Positions 9,787 through 19,532 of a stretch of 64,000 nucleotides of DNA are shown here, in pieces; the stretch's first letter is position 1; the number at the start of each line of letters is the position of its first letter. The notes under the pieces are model-generated. The model saw nothing but the letters and a program-made list of their open reading frames with translations. It had not been told where the DNA came from and made no database searches. The position numbers and the translations under genes were made by a program. Origin of the DNA: CAZCDS01 sp964497585 (GTDB lineage Bacteria; Desulfobacterota; Desulfomonilia; Desulfomonilales; Desulfomonilaceae); NCBI GenBank assembly GCA_964497585.1, contig CAZCDS010000005.1, forward strand, positions 1 to 64,000, given 5' to 3'.

Positions 9787-10947
9787 ATGCCCTTCATTAT
9801 CATTGGTCTCACCGCCGGGTGCCGCTCACGATCGGGCTTACCATTGAACCTGACACTCGTCATTTCCAGCCTGGGGGTCGGCGGTGCTGAGCGTGTCCTG
9901 TCCATGATGGCGAACCATTGGGCGTACGCGGGGCGCTCCGTCACGATTCTTAGCTACGAAGAAGGTTCCGAGCCTCCCTTCTACTGCCTCAGGCCAGACG
10001 TGAAGCATGTTCCGTTGGGAGTGGCACGGTGCACAGGCACCATCAGAGCCGCGGCGTTAGCCAACGTCTCCCGTATCAGACGGCTGCGAAGGGCCATTTC
10101 CGAGTCAGAACCGCATTGTATTATCTCCTTCATGGACAGCGTAAACGTCACGACTCTGATCGCAACTGCCGGCCTTCGATTGCCGGTGATCGTATCGGAA
10201 CGAAGCTATCCGCCTCTGGTTGACATACCAAAGATCTGGGGTTTCCTTCGCCGGCTTACTTATCCATTGGCCGACGCTGTGGTGGTTCAGACCGAGAGCA
10301 CCAGGAACTGGTTCTCCAAAGGTGTGCGGCGGAAGACGGTGGTGATTCCCAATCCTGTTCGATGCTCGGACGGTGCTCTGGAAGATCCCTCCACTGTGGA
10401 CGAAGGCCCGAAAAGAGTCATAAGCATCGGTCGTATGACCCAACCCAAGCGTTTTGATCTGCTGATCAGGGCGTTTGCCTCGGTCGCCGAGAGTCACGAA
10501 TGTGAGCTGACCATCGTCGGAGACGGACCGGATCGGCAATCGCTCGAGCGACTCTCCGACGATCTGGGGGTGCGAGGCAGGGTACATTTCACAGGTCTTG
10601 TCAAGGATCCTCGACCGCTGCTACGGGCAGCGGATGTGTTCGTACTTCCGTCCGAGTTTGAAGGGTTCCCCAACGCTTTGCTGGAAGCCATGGCATGTGG
10701 GCTCGCAGTCATTAGTTTTGATTGTCCCGTCGGTCCCCGAGCGATCATAACTGACGGTGTGGACGGAATTCTTCTCGGATCACAGACTGTTGAGTCGTTG
10801 GCCGGGGCCCTGGACCGGCTTCTGCGCGATGATGCTGAACGGAAACGCCTCGCGAAGCGAGCCCTTGACGTGAACGAACGGTTCTCGATGGACAGAGTCA
10901 TGAAGGCCTGGGATGACCTGATCTCCGACGTATGCACGATCTCGTGA
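9787..10947 (+). CDS. GT4-type glycosyltransferase
   Basis: A retaining GT-B glycosyltransferase of about 386 residues that would add a hexose or N-acetylhexosamine to a lipid-linked glycan on the inner membrane face. The N-terminal domain shows SSLGVGGAERV at about 28-38, the acceptor-side Gly-rich loop typical of this family. The C-terminal nucleotide-sugar domain has SIGRMTQPKRFD near 210-221, VGDGPDR, and PSEFEGFPNALLEAMACG near 290-307, the E-x7-E signature. A TTG 19 codons into the frame gives an N-terminus (MNLTLVISS) more like its relatives. It is the first gene of the glycan locus. Confidence 0.88.
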   Translation: MPFIIIGLTAGCRSRSGLPLNLTLVISSLGVGGAERVLSMMANHWAYAGRSVTILSYEEGSEPPFYCLRPDVKHVPLGVARCTGTIRAAALANVSRIRRLRRAISESEPHCIISFMDSVNVTTLIATAGLRLPVIVSERSYPPLVDIPKIWGFLRRLTYPLADAVVVQTESTRNWFSKGVRRKTVVIPNPVRCSDGALEDPSTVDEGPKRVISIGRMTQPKRFDLLIRAFASVAESHECELTIVGDGPDRQSLERLSDDLGVRGRVHFTGLVKDPRPLLRAADVFVLPSEFEGFPNALLEAMACGLAVISFDCPVGPRAIITDGVDGILLGSQTVESLAGALDRLLRDDAERKRLAKRALDVNERFSMDRVMKAWDDLISDVCTIS

Positions 10948-11036
10948 TTTTTGTCGACCTTTGCTATGAGAGAAAGTGGCCTCGACGGTCGTAGAAGCTG
11001 CAATTTTTGCGAGCGACATGAAGATGGACTGATATT

Positions 11037-13007
11037 ATGTGTGGAATAGCGGGCATTCTTACTTCCCAAGCAATTGTCGCGGATTCGCTGGGCGATTTGT
11101 GCACCGGGATGACCGAGACGCTTCGGCATCGGGGGCCGGACGATCATGGAGTCTGGCAAGAGCCGGGAAGCGGTGTGGCTCTAGGGCACCGGCGGCTGTC
11201 CATCCTCGATCTGTCGCCGGAGGGGCGCCAGCCCATGGTTTCAGCCTGTGGCCGATACGTGATTGTGTACAATGGTGAGGTCTACAACTATGTGAATATC
11301 CGCGAGATGCTCGAGGCGGAGGGCCGGGCTCCGATGTTCCGCGGACACTCGGACACGGAAGTCATCCTCGGCGCGATTGCAGCGTGGGGGCTCGAGACCG
11401 CGGTCAAGCAATTCATAGGGATGTTCGCGTTCGCACTGTGGGATCGAGAGGAGCGGGTACTTCACCTCGTTCGGGACAGGCTCGGCATCAAGCCCCTTTA
11501 CTACGGTTGGGCTGGCGACAGCTTACTCTTCGCTTCCGAATTGAAGGCCTTGGAAGCGCACCCGGATTTCGAAGCCGAGATCAGCCGGCATGCTCTCGGG
11601 GTCTACTTCCGGCTTAATTACATTCCCGCCCCCTATTCCATTTATGAGAGAGTCTTCAAGCTGGAACCGGGCCACATACTCACGGTTCGCCAAGGAACGG
11701 CTCAGGCAGGAGGGTCGACGCCGCTGCCATCAGCCCCTTACTGGTCGGCCCGGAGTATCTGGGAAAAGGGAGCGCAGAACCCCTGGGAAGGCTCGGAAGC
11801 CGAGGCGGTTGACGCTTTGGACGATATGTTGAGGGACTCGATCGGGGCTCGACTCATCTCCGACGTTCCGCTCGGGGCTTTTCTGTCCGGAGGAATCGAC
11901 TCGTCGACCGTAGTGGCCCTTATGCAGTCACTCTCCGAATCCTCGGTGAAGACATTCACCATCGGATTCTATGAAGATTCGTACAACGAGGCCAGGGACG
12001 CCGGACTCGTCGCCAAGCATCTGGGAACCGATCACACGGAACTGTACGTAACGGACGATCATGCGAGAGCCGTCATCCCGGATCTCCCCTCCATGTACGA
12101 TGAGCCCTTTGCCGATTCTTCCCAGATACCCACCTTTCTCGTTTCAAAGCTCGCCAGAGAGCACGTTACCGTCATCCTTTCCGGTGACGGGGGGGACGAG
12201 CTTTTTTCGGGGTATTCCCGGTACGAGGCTGCAGTGAGGATCTGGAACCTGCGCAATAAACTGCCCTCCATCCTCAGGACCCCTGTTGTCGAGCTGCTCA
12301 AAAGGACACCGGAATTTCTGCTGGATGCGTTCGGGTTCCCTCTGAATCCTGTTCTTGTTGCCATGGGGTATAGGCCCGGTAACATTGGCCGCAGGATCCA
12401 ATGGCATGCGAATCTTTTGGCGGAGCGATCCTTTCTATCCTGTTACAGGAATCTGGTATCCCACGTCACGTGTCCCTCCCAGCACGTTCTCGGCGCAGAG
12501 GAGCCCGAGACCGTTCTGTCGGCCGGGACCGATTCTGAAAAGCCTTTCGATCTTTATCAGCTCATGTCCTATGTGGATCTGGTTACGTACCTGCCGGATG
12601 ACATCCTGGTGAAGGTAGACCGGGCCAGCATGGCCGTGAGCCTCGAGGCCCGAGTACCGGTCCTCGATCACAGGGTGGTAGAGTTTGCCGCACGCATCCC
12701 CTCTCACTGGAAGCATCGAAACGGGAAGAGCAAATGGCTCCTCCGCAGGGTGCTCAACCGGTACGTCCCCGTCGCGTTGACCGAACGCCCGAAAATGGGA
12801 TTCGGGGTTCCCATTGACTCCTGGCTGCGCGGGCCCTTGCGGGAGTGGGTCGAAGAATTGCTCAGCGAGAAGCGGCTGATTTCTGAAGGCTATCTTGACG
12901 CTCGGCGGGTCAGGGCGGTGTGGGCTGAGCACGCAGAAGGAAAACGGAACTGGGCCTACTATCTCTGGATAGTGTTGATGTTCCAGGCGTGGCTGGGCCA
13001 CGAGTAG
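11037..13007 (+). CDS. asnB: Asparagine synthetase (glutamine-hydrolysing), copy 1
   Basis: A 656-residue class B asparagine synthetase. Cys2 after the initiator Met is the nucleophile of the N-terminal glutaminase domain (MCGIAGIL), followed by RHRGPDD and the RLSILDLS block. The C-terminal synthetase domain carries the ATP-binding loop LSGGIDSS near 284-291 and VDRASMAVSLEARVP near 530-545. Such enzymes transfer glutamine-derived ammonia to an adenylated carboxylate, normally aspartate. Placed between glycosyltransferases, and with a second copy 3.4 kb further on, it more likely amidates a uronic acid or another sugar acid in the glycan. The next gene follows after 10 bases, so the two are co-transcribed. 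Confidence 0.93.
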   Translation: MCGIAGILTSQAIVADSLGDLCTGMTETLRHRGPDDHGVWQEPGSGVALGHRRLSILDLSPEGRQPMVSACGRYVIVYNGEVYNYVNIREMLEAEGRAPMFRGHSDTEVILGAIAAWGLETAVKQFIGMFAFALWDREERVLHLVRDRLGIKPLYYGWAGDSLLFASELKALEAHPDFEAEISRHALGVYFRLNYIPAPYSIYERVFKLEPGHILTVRQGTAQAGGSTPLPSAPYWSARSIWEKGAQNPWEGSEAEAVDALDDMLRDSIGARLISDVPLGAFLSGGIDSSTVVALMQSLSESSVKTFTIGFYEDSYNEARDAGLVAKHLGTDHTELYVTDDHARAVIPDLPSMYDEPFADSSQIPTFLVSKLAREHVTVILSGDGGDELFSGYSRYEAAVRIWNLRNKLPSILRTPVVELLKRTPEFLLDAFGFPLNPVLVAMGYRPGNIGRRIQWHANLLAERSFLSCYRNLVSHVTCPSQHVLGAEEPETVLSAGTDSEKPFDLYQLMSYVDLVTYLPDDILVKVDRASMAVSLEARVPVLDHRVVEFAARIPSHWKHRNGKSKWLLRRVLNRYVPVALTERPKMGFGVPIDSWLRGPLREWVEELLSEKRLISEGYLDARRVRAVWAEHAEGKRNWAYYLWIVLMFQAWLGHE

Positions 13008-13017
13008 GGGACTTCGA

Positions 13018-14112
13018 GTGAGCGGCGCCGTGTCGAGGAAGATACTCTTCGTCCTGCCTAACCTGCACGGAGGGGGCTCAGAGCGAGTAGTCCTCACCTT
13101 GCTCAAGCACTTGAACAGGGACCGGTTCAGGCTGCATCTGGCTGTGGTGGTGGATGAAGGCGAGTTTCGCTCGCTTGTGCCTGACGACGTCGAGGTTACC
13201 TATCTCCGTCGATCTCGTGTTCGAGAGGCTTTTCTGCCTCTCGTGCGTCTGATCCGTCGCGTGAAGCCCGACACGGTCTTCTCGACGCTCGGTCACCTCA
13301 ACCTGCTGATGATCATGCTCAAACCGCTGTTCCCGCACGGGACTCGGCTGATTGTCCGAGAGAGCATCGTCGTCAGCGAGCTGCTCAAGGAACCGGGAGA
13401 GCCGTGGTTCTTCAAATACCTGTACGCGCGTCTCTACCCGCGTGCAGATCTTATCGTCTGCCAATCCGAGGACATGCGCAGAGATCTCTCCGAGAATTTT
13501 GGCATTCCTCGAGACAAGATGGTTCAGATCTACAATCCCGTGGACTGCGACGGAATCCGAGACGGTGCTGCCCCCTCGGAGAACCCTTTCAAAGGTAAAG
13601 GCGAGGGACCGCACATCGTATCGGCCGGCAGGCTCAGTCATCAGAAGGGGTTTGACAATCTTGTCCGGGCATTTCATGAGTTTCGAACGGATTACCCGCG
13701 GGCAAAGTTGTGGATTCTCGGCACAGGGCCGCTCCTCGCCAGTCTGCACGAGCAGTGCGAGAGGCTTGGATTGGTGGAATCGGTTGCTTTCGCCGGATTC
13801 CGATACGATCTGCACGTCTGGCTGAAGCACGCTGATCTCTTTGTGCTCGCTTCCCGATACGAAGGGCTCCCGAATGTGCTGCTCGAGGCCCTCGCGTGCG
13901 GGTGCCCGGTAGTAGCCACGGATTGCCCCGGTGGCACGCGGGAGATCATGGAGTTGACTGGAAACGGAAGCCGACTCATGCCGATGGACGATTTCCGTCT
14001 CACGGCCGACATGTTGGAACAGCCTCCCGATCCAGAGATCCAACGGGCGCTGCGCAAGTACTTCGGTCCGGAGTCGGTCATAGCGGCCTACGAGAAGCTT
14101 CTGGTGCAATGA
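13018..14112 (+). CDS. GT4-type glycosyltransferase
   Basis: A 364-residue GT-B transferase starting at GTG ten bases after asnB copy 1, with AGGGG in between. The N-terminal acceptor domain has NLHGGGSERVV at about 19-29. The sugar-nucleotide domain has AGRLSHQKGFDNL near 202-214, LGTGPL and ASRYEGLPNVLLEALACG near 281-298. It belongs to the same broad subfamily as the transferases on either side but is not a recent duplicate of them by eye. It would act as a cytoplasmic, membrane-associated enzyme in assembly of the repeat unit. Donor and linkage cannot be read from sequence. Confidence 0.9.
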   Translation: MSGAVSRKILFVLPNLHGGGSERVVLTLLKHLNRDRFRLHLAVVVDEGEFRSLVPDDVEVTYLRRSRVREAFLPLVRLIRRVKPDTVFSTLGHLNLLMIMLKPLFPHGTRLIVRESIVVSELLKEPGEPWFFKYLYARLYPRADLIVCQSEDMRRDLSENFGIPRDKMVQIYNPVDCDGIRDGAAPSENPFKGKGEGPHIVSAGRLSHQKGFDNLVRAFHEFRTDYPRAKLWILGTGPLLASLHEQCERLGLVESVAFAGFRYDLHVWLKHADLFVLASRYEGLPNVLLEALACGCPVVATDCPGGTREIMELTGNGSRLMPMDDFRLTADMLEQPPDPEIQRALRKYFGPESVIAAYEKLLVQ

Positions 14113-14139
14113 ATTTCGAGGATCGGTCTGGGATCACTC

Positions 14140-15282
14140 ATGATTCGTATTCTTCATGTCATCACTGGGCTTGGGACCGGCGGGGCCGAGATGATGCTGT
14201 ACAAGCTTCTGTCAAGGATCGACCGAAGGGAGTTTCATTCGTCGGTGATCGCTTTGACCGATGGTGGTCCAATCGCGGATAAGATCCGGTCTCTGGGGGT
14301 ACCCCTCAAACTCCTGGGGTTTCGTCCGGGACTCCCTAACCCTCTGATAGTAGCTAATCTTGTCGGAGAAATCAGGCACCGGAAGCCGCATCTGATTCAG
14401 ACCTGGTTGCATCACGCCAACCTGGCCGGTGGCCTCGCCGCAAGGTTGGCCGGATCGGTGCCCACGGTATGGGGAATCCGTCACACTGCTGTCGAGTCAC
14501 GAGCGCACGGGCTTCAAACTGTAGGGATTACCCGCTTGTCCGCGCGGCTCTCGCGGCTATTGTGTACGGTCGCGGTATCCAATTCAGTTGCCGCGATGGA
14601 CTATCATGAGGCCATCGGGTACAATCGTGACCATATGGTCATGATACCGAACGGGTTTGATCTCAACCTCTTCAAACCTGATCCCGAGGCCCGGACAGGC
14701 TTGAGAAGGGAGTTGGGGCTCGGGCCTAATGCGCCACTCGTGGGAATGATGGCAAGGTTCCATCCCCAGAAGGGCCACGAGGTCTTTGTCCGTGCTGCGG
14801 GAATGCTGCACGAGAGCCGACCGGACGTGCATTACGTTCTGGCCGGAGATGGGATCGACGCCGGGAACAGCACGTTGTGCCGTTGGATCACCGAGGCCGG
14901 AACGACTGGAGTTACCCACCTTCTCGGAAGGAGATCGGATACGCCCTTCATTACGGCAGCCCTTGACGTCGCCGCGCTCTCCTCTCCCACGGGTGAGTCT
15001 TTTCCCAACACGATCGGCGAGGCCATGGCCTGCGCGGTTCCGTGCGTCACGACCGACATTGGCGACTGCAGAGCAATCATCGGCGATACGGGCATCATAG
15101 TACCGGTACGAGACCCACACAAACTGGCGGACGGCTGGCGGGAACTTCTTACAATGCAGCAGGAAGATCGTTTCCGCCTGGGCAGGAAGGCCCGGGGACG
15201 TGTTGAGGAGCGCTTTGAACTGGGGAGGGTAGCGGAGATGTACCAGGATCTCTACCGCAGGGTACTTGGAGTGGACAACTGA
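14140..15282 (+). CDS. GT4-type glycosyltransferase
   Basis: A 380-residue GT-B transferase 27 bases after its neighbour. Acceptor-domain loop ITGLGTGGAEMML at about 8-20; donor domain with MMARFHPQKGHEVFV near 202-216, LAGDGID, and SSPTGESFPNTIGEAMAC near 284-301, again with the paired Glu residues. The spacing between AGDG and the signature is a little longer than in the two transferases upstream, so it is likely to use a different donor. Same operon as asnB copy 1. Confidence 0.9.
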   Translation: MIRILHVITGLGTGGAEMMLYKLLSRIDRREFHSSVIALTDGGPIADKIRSLGVPLKLLGFRPGLPNPLIVANLVGEIRHRKPHLIQTWLHHANLAGGLAARLAGSVPTVWGIRHTAVESRAHGLQTVGITRLSARLSRLLCTVAVSNSVAAMDYHEAIGYNRDHMVMIPNGFDLNLFKPDPEARTGLRRELGLGPNAPLVGMMARFHPQKGHEVFVRAAGMLHESRPDVHYVLAGDGIDAGNSTLCRWITEAGTTGVTHLLGRRSDTPFITAALDVAALSSPTGESFPNTIGEAMACAVPCVTTDIGDCRAIIGDTGIIVPVRDPHKLADGWRELLTMQQEDRFRLGRKARGRVEERFELGRVAEMYQDLYRRVLGVDN

Positions 15283-15351
15283 AATGTACCGCCGGCGAGA
15301 AACCGGTCGCGCGGCGGGGCGACGATTGCTTGAACGCTTATCCGTAGTGGC

Positions 15352-16377
15352 TTGTCGGAGGGTGAGTTCCTGCTTCTCAAATTGAGAGAGCACTTGAAGT
15401 CTTTGGCAGAGAGGGCAGAGAAGACCCTCCCCGAGTTCTATCGACCGGTGTGTAGAGGTATCCTGAGCCGCCTACAGGAGACGCGGGCGCCGGAGTTGGG
15501 GAAAGGTGGCGCCTATTCTCCGCGATACTGCTATTCGGTCTGGTTAAGGCACCTCGTGATGGCCGACCGACATGGCTTGAACACCTCACCTGGGGTAGTT
15601 GCCGAACTCGGACCGGGAGGCTCACTGGGGGTAGGACTTGCAGCCCTGCTGTGCGGGGCGGAGCAGTACCTGGCCTTTGACGTGCTTCCGTATGCCTCGC
15701 TGGAAAGGAACCTTGAGATGCTCGATGCTCTCGTGCCCCTCATCCGGAACCGGCAGCCGATTCCTGGACCGGATGAATTCCCTGCAACGCGGCCAAGCCT
15801 GGACTCGTACGATTTTCCGAAAAGGATTCTCCCCAACGAGCGGTTGCAGGAAGGCTCGCGACGCGAGCGGGTTGAATCGATACGACGAGCATTGAGGGAG
15901 CCCTCGCGCTGCAGTACCGGCGAAGCGCCGATATCCTACATCGCTCCCTGGGATGATCCCGGCGTTGTGCAACCTGAATCGGTCGACATGATAGTCTCGC
16001 AGGCCGTCATGGAGCACGTGCGTGACCTGCCGGGAACCTATGCATCGTTCCACAGGTGGCTCAGGGCTGGGGGGTTCATATCGCATCAGATCGACTTCAG
16101 ATCCCATGGGATCACCAAGGAGTGGAACGGCCACTGGAAGTACTCTGACTTCTGGTGGTGGTTAGTGAAGGGCAAGAGTGAGCATGTGCTCAACCGAGAA
16201 CCCCACTCACGGCACGCGCGTCTGGCTGAAGAGGCAGGGCTGTCGGTAGTTTGCGATCTTAGATTCGAAGCAGATTCAGAAATCTCGCGCAGTGAACTGG
16301 CCGATCGATTCAAGGACATGTCCCAGAAAGATCTGACAACGTATGGAGCATTTATTCAGGCGGTGAAATCGATCTGA
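15352..16377 (+). CDS. SAM-dependent methyltransferase of the glycan locus
   Basis: A 341-residue protein beginning at TTG. The nucleotide-binding region is ELGPGGSLGVGLAALLCGA near 85-103 followed by AFDVLPYAS, a glycine-rich variant of methyltransferase motif I. Further on MIVSQAVMEHVRDL near 213-226 and a block rich in Trp and His (WNGHWKYSDFWWWLVKG) match methyltransferases of polysaccharide gene clusters. It is on the same strand as the flanking transferase and asnB genes with short gaps, so it probably O- or N-methylates a sugar of the same glycan. The TTG start is not backed by a strong ribosome site and could be wrong by some residues. Confidence 0.78.
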   Translation: MSEGEFLLLKLREHLKSLAERAEKTLPEFYRPVCRGILSRLQETRAPELGKGGAYSPRYCYSVWLRHLVMADRHGLNTSPGVVAELGPGGSLGVGLAALLCGAEQYLAFDVLPYASLERNLEMLDALVPLIRNRQPIPGPDEFPATRPSLDSYDFPKRILPNERLQEGSRRERVESIRRALREPSRCSTGEAPISYIAPWDDPGVVQPESVDMIVSQAVMEHVRDLPGTYASFHRWLRAGGFISHQIDFRSHGITKEWNGHWKYSDFWWWLVKGKSEHVLNREPHSRHARLAEEAGLSVVCDLRFEADSEISRSELADRFKDMSQKDLTTYGAFIQAVKSI

Positions 16378-16419
16378 GGCCGATTCTCCTGAATCGGGCT
16401 TGGACAGCGAGGAACACAG

Positions 16420-18309
16420 GTGTGCGGAATTAACGGGGGATGGATCGAAGGAGGGGTGGAGAGAGCGTTGGTTGAGGAGTCCCTCGACGCAATGCGGCAC
16501 CGCGGGCCGGACGAGTTCGGCCTGATGCTCGAGGGTCCGATATTCCTCGGCAACCGGCGGCTTTCTATAATCGATCTGGACACAGGACGTCAGCCAATAT
16601 TTAACGAAGATCGGTCTGTGGCCGCCGTGCTCAACGGCGAGATCTACAACTATCTCGAACTTATTGCCGATCTCGAGTCCCGGGGACACCGTTTCTCAAC
16701 AAAATCGGACACGGAAGTGCTCGTTCACCTGTACGAGCAGTTTGGTTCAAATATGTGTGAACATCTGCGCGGGATGTTCGCTTTCGCCCTGTGGGATTCC
16801 ACGAACAGAACCCTTTTCGTCGCGAGGGATCGATTCGGAAAAAAGCCGCTCTATTATACCCGCCTGCCCGGTCGGGGTGTTCTCTTCGCCTCGGAAATCA
16901 AGGGACTTCGTCCCCTGGCTTCTAGACTCGGCGAACCTTGGGCCATTAACGAACAAGGTGTGTACGATTACCTTTCTCTTATGGCCGTGCCACAGCCGGC
17001 AACCATCTACCAAAGCGTCTTCGCCGTGCCCCCCGGAACGTGGATGACCTTCGACGGACGAGACGTGCAACAGCAGGCCTTCTGGAAAATTGAGTCTACT
17101 CCGAAAACAGCGATGGTTCGCGGGGACTTGCTTGCAAGAACAAGGGAACTGGTTGCAGAAGCGGTACGGCTGAGGTTGCGGAGTGACGTTCCCCTCGGCG
17201 TCTTTCTCTCCGGGGGAGTAGATTCATCAGTGGTCGCGTACGAGGCCGCTCGAGAACTGGGCGGGTCTCTGCAGACGTTCACCATTGCCACGGAGGACAA
17301 AAGATACGACGAGTCGCCGATCGCGCGTCGAACCGCGGAGTTTCTCGGCGTCGAGAACAATGTCCTCCTGCTCAAGGTCAGTCCGCTGGATGAACTGCAG
17401 CGGATCGTTCGGCATTACGATCAGCCGTACGCGGACTCGAGTGCAATTCCGAGCTTTTGTGTTGCCGGTCTTGCCAGGGAACACGTGAAGGTCATACTCA
17501 ACGGAGACGGCGGGGACGAGCTGTTCGCGGGATACCGGCGCCATCTTGCAGCTCTCCGGTGCGGGCGGTTCAAGTGGGTACCGACGAAATTGGCCGAGGC
17601 TGCGGCGAATCTCTGCGGAAAGGCTTCGAGCGACCGTCGTTCGTTCGCGGGATTCGCGCAACGCTTCTTCAGGGGGCTTGCCCTCCATGGGGGATCTCGC
17701 TTCCTCGCGTGGACGACCGACATGCTCAACGAATCGGACAAGCGGAGGCTCTGGAAGGGATCGAAGGTGCGTGCCACAGAGGAATGGATCGATGATCAGC
17801 TTCCCGCCGGCGCTTCGTCGCTGGACGTTCAAATGAGGGGCGACATCGAGATTCATCTGCTCAGCGTTCTCCTCGTGAAAATGGACATTGCCACCATGGC
17901 CGCGTCGTTGGAAGGACGGTCGCCGTTCCTCGACCACAAAGTGGCCGAGTTCGCATTGACGATCCCGGAAAGCTGCCTGCTGCGCAACGGAGTAACCAAG
18001 TCCTTGCTCAGAGATGCATATCGGGAGCGTCTCCCCGCAGAAGTGTCGGCTGGGTCCAAGAGAGGGTTTGAGATCCCCCTGAGAGCCTGGCTCACCGGAG
18101 GCCTGAGACCCCTGCTGATGGACACGGTCGGTGCTCGAACCGCGAGAGTACGATCCTATCTCGACGGCTCCTTTATCGACGAGTTGCTGGCGGAAAGGGT
18201 CATGCAGGATCGGAACTGGGCGTTCATCGTCTATTCTTTGCTCGTTCTGGAACTGTGGTTGCAGGAGAACGAACGCGGGTCACCTTTCTCACAGGACGTG
18301 AGCGGGTAA
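16420..18309 (+). CDS. asnB: Asparagine synthetase (glutamine-hydrolysing), copy 2
   Basis: A 629-residue class B asparagine synthetase. The GTG start places Cys at position 2 (MCGINGGW), as the glutaminase mechanism requires. RHRGPDEFG, RRLSIIDLD, LNGEIYNY and SDTEVLVHLY are all present. The synthetase domain has LSGGVDSS near 266-273 and VKMDIATMAASLEGRSP near 486-502. It is clearly diverged from copy 1 and not a local duplication. Two such enzymes in one glycan locus suggest two different sugar-acid amidations, or one for the glycan and one for asparagine supply. It is the last plus-strand gene of the cluster and meets the next gene tail to tail. Confidence 0.93.
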   Translation: MCGINGGWIEGGVERALVEESLDAMRHRGPDEFGLMLEGPIFLGNRRLSIIDLDTGRQPIFNEDRSVAAVLNGEIYNYLELIADLESRGHRFSTKSDTEVLVHLYEQFGSNMCEHLRGMFAFALWDSTNRTLFVARDRFGKKPLYYTRLPGRGVLFASEIKGLRPLASRLGEPWAINEQGVYDYLSLMAVPQPATIYQSVFAVPPGTWMTFDGRDVQQQAFWKIESTPKTAMVRGDLLARTRELVAEAVRLRLRSDVPLGVFLSGGVDSSVVAYEAARELGGSLQTFTIATEDKRYDESPIARRTAEFLGVENNVLLLKVSPLDELQRIVRHYDQPYADSSAIPSFCVAGLAREHVKVILNGDGGDELFAGYRRHLAALRCGRFKWVPTKLAEAAANLCGKASSDRRSFAGFAQRFFRGLALHGGSRFLAWTTDMLNESDKRRLWKGSKVRATEEWIDDQLPAGASSLDVQMRGDIEIHLLSVLLVKMDIATMAASLEGRSPFLDHKVAEFALTIPESCLLRNGVTKSLLRDAYRERLPAEVSAGSKRGFEIPLRAWLTGGLRPLLMDTVGARTARVRSYLDGSFIDELLAERVMQDRNWAFIVYSLLVLELWLQENERGSPFSQDVSG

Positions 18310-18347
18310 CGTGGTCGGCTGCGTCTTTGTCGACGGTCCGGCATGCC

Positions 18348-19532
18348 TCAGTCCGAGGAGTCGGACAAGAGGCCATCATAGATCGCGGCATAGGAGTCGG
18401 CAACTTTGGTGAGTTCAAAACCGTCCCGAATGAATGCGGCACTCCTCCCGCCCATGAGATCTCGCTGCTCTCTCGAATCGAGAAGTGTCAGGATTGCATC
18501 CACGAGAGCGGGTACGTTCCTCGGGCTCACCAGCAAACCGTTCCATTTGTGACGAACAACTTCCCTGCACCCAGGCAAGTCCGTTGCGACGATCGGAACG
18601 CCGAATAACCCGGCTTCCAGCAGAACCCTGGGAATACCTTCCCCGTAGTAGCTCGGAAAAACGAATATGTCCGTCAGGGCGAGGATAGCCGGGATGTCGT
18701 CCCGCCGGCCGAGATAACGGACGATGCCGTTGTATTTCTCCAGTTCCCGGGAGGATATGCCTTTGGACCATCCGGGCCCTGCGTCGCCGACCACAAGGAA
18801 GACGAGGTTGTCTCTCCTTCTTCGCACTTCGGCTGCAGCCTGAAGGTATTCGCGGACACCTTTCTGCCTGAAAAGACGTGAGACCATCGTAACAACCGTT
18901 CGGCCTTGCAGGTCCAATTCATCTCTGAGCTGTTGCAGTTGCGAGTCCGGCGGTCTACGGCTGAGGAGACGCACCACATCTATTCCGGACCCCCGGACCA
19001 AGCGGTCTCGTCCCGATTGCACGAGGCCTGCTTTCAGAAAATACTCTCTGTCTCCGGAGTTCTGGAATACCGTCACCGACGTATAGCGGGAATTGAGACG
19101 ATGTATCGTCCTGTACACGCCTCTCAACATCCAGGCAAAAAAGAATGCACCGGAGGCAACGTATCCGCGGCCCGTAACGGTCTGCACGACATTCCTCACA
19201 CCGCTCAACCGCGCGGCGATCGGGACGAGCAGAACCGGCTTGGTTGTGAACGCATTGACGATAATGGGTTTGTGTTCCAGGAAAAGCCGCCTGAGCTCGT
19301 TCATGGAACGAAGGTCCGCGATCGGCCGTATCCGCGGCTCCAGTGAATAGCGGTGGTATGGAATTCCCTGATCCTCAAAGACTGTCGGAGCAAGAGGACC
19401 GGCCACGACAATGTTGTACCCTCTCCGGCGCAGCTCGAGAATGAGCGGAATCCGCGAGGTAAGGTCACCGGGACCCACGTGCCATATCTCGGGTTTTTCT
19501 CGCGTGTTTCCAGCGGAAGAAGAGGTTGTCAT
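18348..19532 (-). CDS. GT4-type glycosyltransferase, opposite strand
   Basis: A 394-residue GT-B transferase convergent with asnB copy 2. It resembles the family that builds on undecaprenyl-diphosphate-linked sugars (PglA-like). N-terminal WHVGPGDLTSRIPLILELR near 18-36; NAFTTKP near 113-119; donor domain TMVSRLFRQKGVREYL near 234-249; PSYYGEGIPRVLLEAGLFG near 304-322 with the two Glu residues. The downstream block with ATDLPGCREVV is typical. As the only transferase on the minus strand it may be a separate transcription unit, perhaps an early step of the same glycan. Confidence 0.88.
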   Translation of the reverse strand: MTTSSSAGNTREKPEIWHVGPGDLTSRIPLILELRRRGYNIVVAGPLAPTVFEDQGIPYHRYSLEPRIRPIADLRSMNELRRLFLEHKPIIVNAFTTKPVLLVPIAARLSGVRNVVQTVTGRGYVASGAFFFAWMLRGVYRTIHRLNSRYTSVTVFQNSGDREYFLKAGLVQSGRDRLVRGSGIDVVRLLSRRPPDSQLQQLRDELDLQGRTVVTMVSRLFRQKGVREYLQAAAEVRRRRDNLVFLVVGDAGPGWSKGISSRELEKYNGIVRYLGRRDDIPAILALTDIFVFPSYYGEGIPRVLLEAGLFGVPIVATDLPGCREVVRHKWNGLLVSPRNVPALVDAILTLLDSREQRDLMGGRSAAFIRDGFELTKVADSYAAIYDGLLSDSSD

